Assembly: GCF_025947365.1 (NCBI RefSeq)
Contig: NZ_CP110012.1
Location: forward strand, 4,154,001-4,218,000
Reading direction: 5' to 3'
From: Flavobacterium sp. N502540
GTDB taxonomy: Bacteria > Bacteroidota > Bacteroidia > Flavobacteriales > Flavobacteriaceae
DNA length: 64,000 bases
Below, piece after piece: positions 51,529-61,509 of this stretch (positions are counted from its first letter, which is position 1; the number at the start of each line of letters is the position of its first letter). Both the position numbers and the translations under genes were made by a program. Below the pieces are notes generated by a model, which saw only the letters and a program-made list of their open reading frames with translations, did no database searches and was not told the DNA's origin.

Positions 51529-51654
51529 TTCGTTTATTTTTTGTAAAGTTAAAAAAAAACGGAGTGTTGTGAAACCTTAGTGTTTTGCAATGTACAATTT
51601 ATGTTGAACTCGTTAAGAGAATAGAAAAAACGTAAGCAAGAAATGGTAAAAAGT

Positions 51655-51679
51655 TGACCTGTCCTGATTTGGCAGGTCA
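51655..51679. other. Isolated hairpin in the 665-base gap 51529-52193
   Basis: tgacctg-N11-caggtca followed by gtttatttta. It looks like a terminator, but no plus-strand gene ends here, so it may close a small RNA or be incidental. I see no gene in the rest of this gap and no clear promoter for the kinase at 52194. Confidence 0.35.
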
Positions 51680-52193
51680 GTTTATTTTATAGCAATACAA
51701 TTGATTTGCTGTCAAAAATGTGCGGTATACGATCTTCTGCCAGAGTAATTAAGCGTTAACTGTATTTGTGTTAGATATAAACTATTTTACAATATTTTGG
51801 TTTTAACTATCTTATTATCAAGTGTGTTTTGCTATAGTGACTGAGTTTTTTACCCGCTTTTTAGATATATTGCAATAGATAAAATCCTACTTTATCATTT
51901 TTTTATTAAATTAGCTAAAGCTTTAATGGTATTGTTCGTCAGCTTTTTGTGGCAGATTGATGCACTATGAGATGACTACTCCACTCAGGTACATTTTTTT
52001 TCGCTTTTGAGATATAATAATTGAGCTCAAGTATAGTTCAGTAAAATCTCTTATCTGAAAGCTAGTATTTATTTGCTGAAGCGAAGAATTAATGAACATA
52101 ACACTAAGCATAAACTGCTTTTCTTGTCCTTTTTTAATCCAATTGCCTTTACTTTAAAAGAGTATCGCAATACAGTACCAAGTTGAAAAAAGT

Positions 52194-53480
52194 ATGAAAG
52201 AGAAAATCGAAAATCTGGAACAATCTAAGAACATTCAGGAATTTCTTTTGGCAATAAAGAGAAAATCGGATAATTTAATTAATTACTTTCTGGTCGCTTT
52301 TTTTATTATAGGTTTATTATTAGCGTTTTGTTATGATACTTGGGAGATTGCAATTGGAGTGGGAGGAATATTGCTTATTGCCTATTATTCGTCAAAATTA
52401 GCGTTGCCTGAATCTGACTTTTATCAGTATGTTCTCAGTACCGTATTGGGGATTTTCATGTGCCAGTTTATTTATCAGATGCATGGTATGTTCGAGATGC
52501 ATTTTACGGCATTTGTTGCAAGTGCTATGCTTATCACTTATCAAAACTGGAAACTGCAAATACCGCTAACATTAGTAGTAATAATTCATCATGCACTATT
52601 TGGTTATTTGCAATATAGTGGTGTCAGTGGTATTTATTTTACTCAGTTGGATTATATGACACTGCGCACTTTTGTTATTCATATACTATTAGCGACAACC
52701 ATTTTTGGGCTTTGTGGATTGTGGGCTTATCAATTTAAAAAATACAGTGAAGCTCATATTAATCAGACTTTTAGGAAAAGAGAAATTGAAAATCAAGAGT
52801 TAAAAACTGCAAATTACGAATTGGATCGTTTTGTGTATAGTACCTCTCATGATTTACGTGCTCCATTAAATTCTATGCTTGGACTTATTGAAATAGCCAA
52901 AGACGATACAGCTGAAGAGTTAATGATTGGACATCTTGAAATGTTAAAGGAGAATGCCGAAAAGTTAGATAACTTCATTTGTGATATCCTTGATTATTCG
53001 CGAAACTCACGGATGGAAATCGATAAGCAAAAGATCAATTTTAAAGAACTTCTTAAAGAGGTAACCCAAAATTTAAAATTCATGGGGGATACTAACAGAA
53101 GAGTTGATTTTAAAGTTGATATTATTGGTAATGCTTCGGTCTACTCCGATAAAAATCGGCTTACGACTATTCTGAACAATCTGATTTCAAATTCAATCCG
53201 CTATCAAAATTTTAAAGTTTCAAATCCATTTGTCAATATTAAAATTGATATTTCCAACATCGAAACCAATATTGTTGTTGAGGACAATGGAATTGGAATT
53301 CAGCAAGATTTACATCCAAAAATATTTGACATGTTTTATCGTGTTTCCCGAGAGTCGGTTGGTTCAGGATTGGGACTTTATATTGTAAAGGAAGCAATCT
53401 ATAAACTCAATGGAGATATAAAAGTTCAATCTGAAATTGGTCATGGAACCACTTTTACGATTAAAATTCCAAACAAGTAA
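52194..53480 (+). CDS. Membrane sensor histidine kinase (HisKA type)
   Basis: A 428-residue kinase. Six hydrophobic segments fill residues 30-180 (YFLVAFFIIGLLLAFCYD, then others) without a named sensor domain. The cytoplasmic part has HisKA STSHDLRAPLNSML with His219, N box LNNLISNSIRY, G1 VEDNGIGI and G2 GSGLGLYIVKEA. The receiver gene follows 12 bases downstream, making a two-gene unit, though that receiver lacks an output domain, so phospho-relay is likely. What it senses is not visible. Confidence 0.9.
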   Translation: MKEKIENLEQSKNIQEFLLAIKRKSDNLINYFLVAFFIIGLLLAFCYDTWEIAIGVGGILLIAYYSSKLALPESDFYQYVLSTVLGIFMCQFIYQMHGMFEMHFTAFVASAMLITYQNWKLQIPLTLVVIIHHALFGYLQYSGVSGIYFTQLDYMTLRTFVIHILLATTIFGLCGLWAYQFKKYSEAHINQTFRKREIENQELKTANYELDRFVYSTSHDLRAPLNSMLGLIEIAKDDTAEELMIGHLEMLKENAEKLDNFICDILDYSRNSRMEIDKQKINFKELLKEVTQNLKFMGDTNRRVDFKVDIIGNASVYSDKNRLTTILNNLISNSIRYQNFKVSNPFVNIKIDISNIETNIVVEDNGIGIQQDLHPKIFDMFYRVSRESVGSGLGLYIVKEAIYKLNGDIKVQSEIGHGTTFTIKIPNK

Positions 53481-53492
53481 ATATCTTAACCC

Positions 53493-53924
53493 ATGGAACA
53501 GAATGCAACACAACCCCACTTTAGAAAAATCCTTGTAATAGACGATAGTGCTACAGATCGTTATATTGCAAAGCGAATGGCCGAAAAGTATTATTTTGCT
53601 GAGGAAATTGTTTTAGAAGAGTTAGCCACAACAGCACTTGAATATTTACGTTCGTTAGAAGATACACCTGATTTGCTTCCGCAGTTTATTTTTCTCGATA
53701 TCAATATGCCTGAAATGAATGGTTTTGAATTTCTGGAGGAGTATGCAAAACTTTCCGAATCAATCAAACTAAATTGTATTATAATGATGATTACTTCTTC
53801 AACACATCCGGAAGATCTTAAACGGGCAGAAAGTAACCCCTTGGTAATAGGCTTTCTGAACAAACCTCTCTGTAAAGAGAAGTTTGAAAACATAAAACAG
53901 GAGTTCCTATTAAAAAATCATTAA
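53493..53924 (+). CDS. CheY-like single-domain response regulator
   Basis: A 143-residue stand-alone receiver. ILVIDDSATDRYIA carries the acidic pair, Asp69 in FIFLDINMPEMNG is the phospho-acceptor, MITSST has the Thr/Ser site and FLNKP the Lys. With no DNA-binding domain it must act through protein contacts or in a phosphorelay with the upstream kinase. The stop is followed by a strong hairpin terminator about 80 bases on. Confidence 0.9.
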   Translation: MEQNATQPHFRKILVIDDSATDRYIAKRMAEKYYFAEEIVLEELATTALEYLRSLEDTPDLLPQFIFLDINMPEMNGFEFLEEYAKLSESIKLNCIIMMITSSTHPEDLKRAESNPLVIGFLNKPLCKEKFENIKQEFLLKNH

Positions 53925-54002
53925 ACATAGAAGATGGCTGAAAGTTAAATTTTATTAATTAGTATTGCTCCGACCGCGATAACTGTATTAGTCTAAAAAA
54001 GC

Positions 54003-54031
54003 AATGAGCCCGATGTAATATCGGGCTCATT
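54003..54031. terminator. Bidirectional terminator
   Basis: Perfect 12-bp arms aatgagcccgat and atcgggctcatt with a five-base loop, between the convergent receiver and SusD genes. Confidence 0.88.
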
Positions 54032-54102
54032 AGTATTAAATTGTAAGTATATAATTCTCTAAAATTTTTGGGGCAATTTTACTTTGAAGTTATTTTATGG
54101 AC

Positions 54103-55422
54103 TTACAATTCAGGATTGTTTAAACGTGCATCCAGAGGAAATGGAAGCGTATATCGCGGATCATTTTCTATTAGCGTATAATTTTCTCCATTGAAAGTAT
54201 GGATGATTTGTTTTTGAGTTGTTCTACGCAAATCAAACCATCGGTGACCTTCTACAGCAAACTCACGTTGTCTTTCCTGAGCGATAAAATCAAGAAGCTG
54301 AGTTTGCGTCATGGCAGCAATCGATAGGCTTAACTGATCAAAAGCCGTAATTTTATATCTGTTTTTGATAAAAGTGATTACCGTTGTTCTTGCTGTTGTC
54401 AGATCGTTTAATTGTGCCGATGCTTCTGCTTTAGTCAAATACAATTCAGATGTTCTAAAGGTACATTTTTGAGCAATATCACCACCTTTTCTAAATCTGT
54501 ATCTGCTTCCGCTTGCCTGATAATACAACGCAAAACGTAAATCGTTTGTTTTATCATAAACGCCTGTTAAAGTTGGCGCAGCATATGATGTTCCTTTCAA
54601 AAGATTAATAAAAGGATCTTCAAGTGCTAATATAGATTCCGGTCCGTTGTAAAGATTAGGTAAGGCAGCAGTAGTGTTTAAGTTGATTAAAGCACTTTTG
54701 TATGTCATTGCTTTATCTGCAGCAGCAATAGCTTTTGCCCATTCTTTTCTGTAAAGGAAAATACGGGATTCCATTGCATATAAAGCAGCTTTAGAAAAAC
54801 GGTAGTTGATACCCGCTGTTTGAGTGTCTAAATTCAATAATCTTTTTGCCTCTTCATTATCAGATAAAATCTGATCGTAAATAACAGCAACACTTTGAGG
54901 AACATAAGCTTGCTCTAAATCTATTTTTAAAGCCAACGGAACACCTCTGTCAGTTGCAGCTGTTGCAGCATTGTAAGGTTTACTGAAGATATTCAATAAA
55001 TCAAAGTAAGCAAATGCTCTTAGAGCGTAAGCTTCTCCTATTAGTTGATCTTTCTCTGCAGAAGGCGCTAATTTTACGGTTGCTTCATTGATGATCACAT
55101 TGGTATAGAAAATTCTGTTGTACAAAGTAGCATAAGGAAAACTGTTTGTAGTTTTATCAGGATTGGCATCGTTCCAGATATAATGATCTCTGTAGAAAGT
55201 AGCATTATCATTAGATTCATCTAAAATCAATTCGTCTGCTCTAATAGTAGATAATGCTTTATGAATAGCAGTTGTAGAGTAGCCGCTTGTCATTACTGCT
55301 CTATAGTCAGTTAAAGTTTCCGGAATTACTTTACCCACTGGCTTAACATCAAGATAATGATCACAGCTTACAGTCGTAATAGCTACGCCGACAAAGAATA
55401 CGTATTTTAATATATTTTTCAT
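54103..55422 (-). CDS. SusD/RagB-family nutrient-binding lipoprotein
   Basis: A 439-residue outer-membrane lipoprotein. Signal with lipobox VSC, lipidation at Cys20, then DHYLDVKPVGKVIPETLTDYRAVM typical of the SusD start, TPR-like helical repeats (GEAYALRAFAYFDLLNIFSKPYN) and the conserved C-terminus QERQREFAVEGHRWFDLRRT. It forms a lid on the SusC channel encoded just upstream and captures the ligand at the cell surface. The gap to susC is 11 bases. It is the last gene of the three-gene operon. No glycan-utilisation enzymes are present, and the metalloprotease partner suggests peptides rather than sugar (inference). Confidence 0.93.
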   Translation of the reverse strand: MKNILKYVFFVGVAITTVSCDHYLDVKPVGKVIPETLTDYRAVMTSGYSTTAIHKALSTIRADELILDESNDNATFYRDHYIWNDANPDKTTNSFPYATLYNRIFYTNVIINEATVKLAPSAEKDQLIGEAYALRAFAYFDLLNIFSKPYNAATAATDRGVPLALKIDLEQAYVPQSVAVIYDQILSDNEEAKRLLNLDTQTAGINYRFSKAALYAMESRIFLYRKEWAKAIAAADKAMTYKSALINLNTTAALPNLYNGPESILALEDPFINLLKGTSYAAPTLTGVYDKTNDLRFALYYQASGSRYRFRKGGDIAQKCTFRTSELYLTKAEASAQLNDLTTARTTVITFIKNRYKITAFDQLSLSIAAMTQTQLLDFIAQERQREFAVEGHRWFDLRRTTQKQIIHTFNGENYTLIENDPRYTLPFPLDARLNNPEL

Positions 55423-55433
55423 TTTAAATCAGA

Positions 55434-58400
55434 TTAAAAAGTTAGGTTACATCCTAAAGATATTGATCTTGGGATTGGTTGTGCATAGATATTTCCGAAC
55501 GTTTCCGGGTCAAAGTAACCTTTATAATCAGAGCTGATTACAAATAAGTTTCTTCCTTCGATACTAAATCTTACACTATCCATAAACAACGTTTTTGTCG
55601 CTGTTTTAGGCAATGAATATCCTAAACGAACGCTGCTTAAACGCATATAGCTCATTTCATGAACCCAAGTATCTAAATAGTTGTAAACATTAAGTGGCGC
55701 TCCTGCTGGAGAAAACCATTGGTAAGCCATCCATGAATCTCCTGTTCCTGAAGTTGGACTGGTAATTCCAGGTATGTTTGAACCGGTATTAGTAGGTGAC
55801 CAGGCATTAAGTACATCTGTAGTGTAGTTCTGACCACGATCTAATTGTGTACCATTAAAATTTGGTTTTTCAACAACAGTTTGTTTAATATTGAAAGTGG
55901 TAGCAATAGTAAGATCAAAATTATGAACTTTAAAAGTGTTGATAAAACCACCAGTAAATTTAGGATCTGCATCTCCAACATAAGTAAACAAATCTCTTGT
56001 TTCTTCATTCGTAAGTTTTGATTGCGAGAAAACTCCCGGGAAAAAATCTGCATAAGGATCAAAAAGACCAAAAAGAGTTTGCGTGTTTACAGTTTCTCCT
56101 TTTTTATTTACAAATAAAGGGAAACCACTTTCATCAATTCCGTTAGTTTTTAATGCAAATACGGCATTAACAGGTAATCCTTGTTTCGAAGGTAAATAGG
56201 TGTTAGATCTTGTCTGGATACGATCAACAGTACTCTTATTATGAGCAAAATTAATAGTCGTGTTCCATTTAAAGTTCGGACGGTCAATGTTTCTTGTAGA
56301 CAAAGAAATCTCGTATCCTTTATTCGTTACCTGAGCCCAGTTAGCGTTTGTATATTCAAAACCGTTTTCAACAGGAAGTGATTGTAAGCCAATTAAATCA
56401 GTACTTTTTCTTCCGTAAACATCGGTTATAATGTTAATACGGTTGTTGAATAACCCCAGATCCATTCCAAAGTTGGTATTGGTCGTCTTTTCCCATCTTA
56501 ATTTATCATTTGGAGGAGAAGCTACACTAATAATAGGTTCTGATTGTCCCGGTAAAATAATAGTTGTTTGATTTGTTCCAACGACATACGGAGAAGTATT
56601 TTTATCGATATTTCCTTGTAAACCGTAAGACGCACGTAATCTTAAATTAGAAACTATTTCGCTATCTTTTAAGAAATTTTCTTCTGATACCGCCCATGAA
56701 CCGGAAACTGCCCACAATGGCAAGTATTTGTATTTAGGATCTGCACCAAATAAATCTGAACCGTCGTAACGAACACTTCCAAAGAACGTATATTTTCTGT
56801 CATACGTATAAGATGCTGTTGCGAAGAATGATGCAAATGCATTTTCGTTTTCATTCTTTAAATACGTTCTATAGGTTGGATTAGATGCATAACTTTGAGT
56901 TGGAAAAACAATTTGAGTTGTAGTCAATGTTTTCGGGTCGAAACCAAAACCTTTTGTATTAATAGCTGTGCTTTTGTTTTTTCTTAACTCATTACCCACC
57001 ATAAACTCTAACTCATGTTTTCCTCCAAGAGTAGTGTTATAGTTTAACATCGTTTTCCAGTTGTATTGAAAAAAGTCAGTGTTTGAATTTTGAATAATTC
57101 CGCCAACAGGAAGGAAATAAGTATAAGCTCCATTTGCAAATACACTTGTTTTTTCTCTTTCTTTTCTTGTAAAGTAAGTGTCTTTACCGGCATATTTTTC
57201 AGAAGCATTGTTGTCAAACTGTAAACCAATTTGTGTACTTGCTTTTAATCCTTTTGTAATATTATAATCAACGTCAAGTAATGCTTTTATAGATCTTGTT
57301 GTCAATTCGTAATTGGTATTTTCTCTTTCTTCTAAGTAATTAAAAGGAATATATACACTTCCATTTCCATACCCGGTCATGTCTTTATCATAATTATAAC
57401 TTCCATCAGCGTTTAATGGAGCTAGATATGGATTTGCGTTTCTGGAGTAATTAGCAGGATTTGTAAAAGTGTCCGTATCTGAAATATAAGATGATTTTTT
57501 ACTTTGTGTACCAAAAATTCCAACGCCAACACGCAATTTATCAGTTACATCAAAGTTGTTTTTTAAGGTAAGGTTGTATCTGTCAAAACCAGTTCCGATA
57601 GTAGCACCTTCTTCGTTGTAAGCTCCTAAAGAGAAATAGTAATCAGATTTTTCTCCACCACCAGATAAACTTAATGTATATTGTTTGTTGATGGCACTTC
57701 TGTACAATAAATCACCCCAATTGGTATTGATGTTTCTTAAAGCGTTGATTGAGTTTTGTGTTGTTGGACTTAGAGACGAAAAACCTCCCGATCTGTAGGC
57801 TCCTAATTCATTAGCCTGTTTAAGAATACGGGAAATTTCTCCGTTACCGTCTCTGTAAGTCAAATCTTCTCTTGAAGCCAGCGAAAGTTCAAAATCTACT
57901 TTTTGAGAAGAATTTAAAAGGTTTAATTTAGAAAAATCAGGTTTCTGAGTCATGAAAGTATTGACATTCAAATCTACTTTCATGCTTCCTTTTTTCCCTT
58001 TTTTAGTTGTCACCACAATAACACCGTTTGCAGCTCTTGCTCCGTAAATGGCCGTTGCAGCAGCATCTTTTAATATGGTAATATCTTTAATATCCTCAGG
58101 ATTTAAACCTGCGATAGAAAAATTGCTTAAAACATCGATATTGTCTTTGTCATAATTTTGAGGAACATCATTTCCTTCAAGAGGTAAACCATCTAAAACC
58201 CATAATGGATCCTGTGCACCGTTAAGAGAGGCAGTACCACGAACTCTGATTTTTGCAATGGTTCCCGGAGCTCCTGTTTGTTGTGTTACCGCAACACCCG
58301 CAACCTGACCTACTAACATTTGATCTAAACTCGCAACACCCGCTTGTTTGATATCGGCCATATCCACTTTGGCAACAGCAGATGTCAGCTTTCTCTTTTC

Positions 58401-58778
58401 GATTTTCTGATAACCGGTAACTACGATTTCCTTTAATTCGCTTACATCTGACTTTAAAGAAATGTTGTATTGATTTTTATCTGTAATGTCAATTGTATAA
58501 GGCAGATAACCCATATAGGTTACTCTTAGAGATTTGATATTATTGTTTATTTTCAATTCGAAGGCACCGTCAAAGTCACTTACAGTTCCCAGACCGGCAC
58601 TTTGAATTACTCCTTTTTCAGAGGTGTTGTTTGATACGGAACTGTTTTCGACAGCAATGGTGACTCCCGGTATCGGCAGTCCATCTTTGGCATCAAGTAC
58701 CTTTCCTTTAATAGTCCTTTCCTGCGCAAACCCCGAGAGGGTAAGTAGGAAACTCAGCATGTAAAATAAATTTTTCAT
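55434..58778 (-). CDS. SusC/RagA-family TonB-linked outer-membrane transporter
   Basis: A 1114-residue transporter. Signal peptide (LFYMLSFLLTLSGFAQ), then a CarboxypepD_reg-like domain (TIKGKVLDAKDGLPIPGVTIAVE ... YNISLK) with an unusual 25-residue insert between strands (SSVSNNTSEKGVIQSAG). The TonB box region is LKEIVVTGYQ. The plug has MLVGQVAGVAVTQQTGAPGTIAKIRVRG and ILKDAAATAIYGARAANGVIVVTTKKGK, the SusC signatures. The barrel ends ISLGCNLTF. It imports a ligand held by the SusD lid. It lies between the metalloprotease (25-base gap) and susD (11-base gap). Confidence 0.95.
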   Translation of the reverse strand: MKNLFYMLSFLLTLSGFAQERTIKGKVLDAKDGLPIPGVTIAVENSSVSNNTSEKGVIQSAGLGTVSDFDGAFELKINNNIKSLRVTYMGYLPYTIDITDKNQYNISLKSDVSELKEIVVTGYQKIEKRKLTSAVAKVDMADIKQAGVASLDQMLVGQVAGVAVTQQTGAPGTIAKIRVRGTASLNGAQDPLWVLDGLPLEGNDVPQNYDKDNIDVLSNFSIAGLNPEDIKDITILKDAAATAIYGARAANGVIVVTTKKGKKGSMKVDLNVNTFMTQKPDFSKLNLLNSSQKVDFELSLASREDLTYRDGNGEISRILKQANELGAYRSGGFSSLSPTTQNSINALRNINTNWGDLLYRSAINKQYTLSLSGGGEKSDYYFSLGAYNEEGATIGTGFDRYNLTLKNNFDVTDKLRVGVGIFGTQSKKSSYISDTDTFTNPANYSRNANPYLAPLNADGSYNYDKDMTGYGNGSVYIPFNYLEERENTNYELTTRSIKALLDVDYNITKGLKASTQIGLQFDNNASEKYAGKDTYFTRKEREKTSVFANGAYTYFLPVGGIIQNSNTDFFQYNWKTMLNYNTTLGGKHELEFMVGNELRKNKSTAINTKGFGFDPKTLTTTQIVFPTQSYASNPTYRTYLKNENENAFASFFATASYTYDRKYTFFGSVRYDGSDLFGADPKYKYLPLWAVSGSWAVSEENFLKDSEIVSNLRLRASYGLQGNIDKNTSPYVVGTNQTTIILPGQSEPIISVASPPNDKLRWEKTTNTNFGMDLGLFNNRINIITDVYGRKSTDLIGLQSLPVENGFEYTNANWAQVTNKGYEISLSTRNIDRPNFKWNTTINFAHNKSTVDRIQTRSNTYLPSKQGLPVNAVFALKTNGIDESGFPLFVNKKGETVNTQTLFGLFDPYADFFPGVFSQSKLTNEETRDLFTYVGDADPKFTGGFINTFKVHNFDLTIATTFNIKQTVVEKPNFNGTQLDRGQNYTTDVLNAWSPTNTGSNIPGITSPTSGTGDSWMAYQWFSPAGAPLNVYNYLDTWVHEMSYMRLSSVRLGYSLPKTATKTLFMDSVRFSIEGRNLFVISSDYKGYFDPETFGNIYAQPIPRSISLGCNLTF

Positions 58779-58803
58779 TGGGTTGTTTTTGGATTATGTT
58801 AAT

Positions 58804-61404
58804 TTAAAGTGTGTTGTTTAGTGCTTTTTCAATACGCTGGATCAGATCGAAGTAATGATTCTTTGTCTCTTGATTTCCAATGTTTCTTTTTGTCTTTAAA
58901 AGCTTCAGAATCTGATTCAATTCTCCTTTTTTATCAGAAGTCACTTCAGAAACTCTCTTTAATGAAGACTGATTGATGTTACGCGCCATTTTTGATTCTT
59001 GCAGATAATCACATAAATGAGGCATGCTTAATGTTTCTTCTAACTGAATGATTTTCTTGCTGTCTGTTTTTTCAAAAAGTTTATTGGTCGAAACAATCAA
59101 TACATCGACATAGTTTTTCTGTGTCATACGTTCCATAATCGTAAGCGATTTGTTTTGAATCGTAGGAGCGAAAATGTTTTGATGAACGGTTTTAAATAAT
59201 TGTGTTACGGTATAAACATTCTCTTTGGCTTCGTTACGTTGGAAAAGCTCATTTTCTGTAATTCTCAACAAACGATCATCACTTAACAGGTTGTATAAAA
59301 TCCCATATTGTAATTCTCTTGCCAGGGTGTAAGGAGTGTACTCATAAGGCCCAAGAGGAGAATCTTTCAACGGATTTGTTTTGTCCAAAATTGGGTTAAA
59401 AAACAACCATTCCGGAAGTGCAATACTATTTTTCAATAAATACGAAACAGCTCTTTTTTGAATGGCAGCCGGAACCGGAACATAACTTGCCTTATTGTCA
59501 CCGTGAACCGTGGTATTCAGATAAATTCCTCCCACATTCGTTAACACATGGTAGTTGTAAAGATTCCACTGACCAATTGCTCCAATATAAAGTTTACCCG
59601 TTTGATAGTAAGATTCATCTTTATCATACGTCCACTCAAGAATTTTACCTACCACTTTTTTAAGGTTTTTAAGCCCGTATTCGCTGGCTTTCATGGCATC
59701 ATCACCTAAATCTTCAGATTGCGAACGGGGGTCAATTGTACTGTCACCGTCCTGTTGCTCTCCATAGAAATAAACCGGATCGTTCTGGTGTTTTGCAATC
59801 AGATCATTAAGCGCAGTGTGTTCTTCTTTCTGGTCTGCATACCATTTGTAACCCCATTCGATAGCATATTTATCGTATTCACCAATTTTTGGCGTGATCG
59901 CTTCAACATGATCTTCGGGCTGAGCAATATAGTTGTAACGGGCATAATCCATGATTGATGGAGCTGTTCCGCCCATTTTTGCTGTAAAATCTTTAGATCT
60001 TAACGATTCTACAGGATAAGCAAACGAAGCACCCATATTGTGTTTTAAACCAAAAGTATGTCCCACTTCATGAGACGATACAAAACGAATCGCTTCTCCC
60101 ATGTGCTCGTCACTAAATTTATTTCCTCTGGCTTTCGGATCAATGGCACCTGTCTGAATGCGCATCCAGCTTTGCAATGAAGTCATTACATTGTGCCACC
60201 AGATAATATCAGATTCTATAATTTCACCGCTTCTTGGGTCTACTACTGCAGGTCCCATAGCGTTAGACTTTTGAGAAGCCACATACGTAATTACAGAATA
60301 GCGTACGTCGTCGATATCAAAATCAGTATCTTCCTCAGTTGGCTCTTTGGCGATTACGGCATTTTTGAATCCGGCTCTTTCAAAAGCAACCTGCCAGTCA
60401 CGAACCCCTTCAATAATATAAGAACGCCATTGTTTTGGTGTCGATGGATCGATGTAATACACAATTGGCTTTTTAGGTTCTACCAATTCGCCTTTGCGGT
60501 ATTTTTCGATATCTTCTTTTTTAGGTTCCAGTCTCCAGCGCGTGATTAATTCTTTCTCCTGCATAGCATGCTGGCTGTCGCTGAAATACCAGTGTTTTTC
60601 AGAGAAATACCCCACACGCTTGTCTGCAAAACGCGGCTGCATTGGTGTTTTATCCAGCAAAATAATGTTGGACGTCACTCCAAGGGTAACCGAAAGGGCA
60701 GGACCACCTTCGCTTACAGATGTAGTAAGCTGCGATTTTACAACAATATTTTTAGGAAACGTTTTTACATTTTCTATATAGGATAAATCCGATTTTACAG
60801 ATCCGCCAAAGCCAATGTTGCTCAATACATCATTGAAACTTTTTTGCTTACCGTCGAAAACCTTATTCGCTTTAATGACAACCGAAGTCGAATCGTTATT
60901 CTTGGTTTCAATATCAAAAACTTCAATAATAGATTCTGAGAAATTACTGTTTACCGAAGCCGTAATAGCATCTCCAATAGGCGATGAAACCTTTGGAACA
61001 GAAGATTTGACCCAAACTTTCTTGGCCACTAAATCTTTGTGAAACGTTATAATTTTATTCTCGTAGTTCATTCCTTTATTCAATCCGGCATCATTAACAG
61101 GCAAAGGGACACTCGAGATTTTATTGACTACTAAAAATTCTCTTTGAAAAAGAGAATCGTTAATTTCTAGGTATAAATCTGTTTTGACCTGAATGGTATT
61201 AAAAAGTCCTTTCTTGAAAGTCCCTTTTTTAACAAGATCATCGTACTTTTTTCCTTTCGAATCTTTTAATGAATCTTTAACTTGTACAGTTTTGTCTTCT
61301 TTATTTTTTTTATTCTTTTTTTGAGAAACCATAGTACTGGTGCTCAGTACAAATACCAATAAAACGATATTTTTTAGGTTTATCAACAATGCCTTTTCTC
61401 TCAT
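58804..61404 (-). CDS. Secreted zinc metalloprotease of the metzincin type (DUF5117/DUF5118-like)
   Basis: An 866-residue protein with an N-terminal signal-anchor segment (NIVLLVFVLSTSTMVS) and a lysine-rich spacer (KKNKKNKEDKTVQVKD). The catalytic motif is HEVGHTFGLKH, His445 to His455, and PSIMDYARYNY is the Met-turn, together a metzincin site. The regions before and after match the DUF5117 and DUF5118 proteins that occur with SusC/SusD in Bacteroidota. It probably releases peptides outside or at the surface for uptake by SusC. It is the first gene of the operon with susC and susD. Confidence 0.88.
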   Translation of the reverse strand: MREKALLINLKNIVLLVFVLSTSTMVSQKKNKKNKEDKTVQVKDSLKDSKGKKYDDLVKKGTFKKGLFNTIQVKTDLYLEINDSLFQREFLVVNKISSVPLPVNDAGLNKGMNYENKIITFHKDLVAKKVWVKSSVPKVSSPIGDAITASVNSNFSESIIEVFDIETKNNDSTSVVIKANKVFDGKQKSFNDVLSNIGFGGSVKSDLSYIENVKTFPKNIVVKSQLTTSVSEGGPALSVTLGVTSNIILLDKTPMQPRFADKRVGYFSEKHWYFSDSQHAMQEKELITRWRLEPKKEDIEKYRKGELVEPKKPIVYYIDPSTPKQWRSYIIEGVRDWQVAFERAGFKNAVIAKEPTEEDTDFDIDDVRYSVITYVASQKSNAMGPAVVDPRSGEIIESDIIWWHNVMTSLQSWMRIQTGAIDPKARGNKFSDEHMGEAIRFVSSHEVGHTFGLKHNMGASFAYPVESLRSKDFTAKMGGTAPSIMDYARYNYIAQPEDHVEAITPKIGEYDKYAIEWGYKWYADQKEEHTALNDLIAKHQNDPVYFYGEQQDGDSTIDPRSQSEDLGDDAMKASEYGLKNLKKVVGKILEWTYDKDESYYQTGKLYIGAIGQWNLYNYHVLTNVGGIYLNTTVHGDNKASYVPVPAAIQKRAVSYLLKNSIALPEWLFFNPILDKTNPLKDSPLGPYEYTPYTLARELQYGILYNLLSDDRLLRITENELFQRNEAKENVYTVTQLFKTVHQNIFAPTIQNKSLTIMERMTQKNYVDVLIVSTNKLFEKTDSKKIIQLEETLSMPHLCDYLQESKMARNINQSSLKRVSEVTSDKKGELNQILKLLKTKRNIGNQETKNHYFDLIQRIEKALNNTL

Positions 61405-61509
61405 TGAAAGTTAAGTTTAGGTTAATTTTTGGCTAAAAATATTGCAGGGGTAACGTTAAAAAAAACAAAATGGAGTGAGTGGCTTTTTTTTGGGAGTGAA
61501 TGTTTTCTT

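Noticed and set aside
51655..51679. Terminator of an unannotated plus-strand gene
   Set aside because: No coding frame or promoter ends there; kept only as an isolated hairpin.
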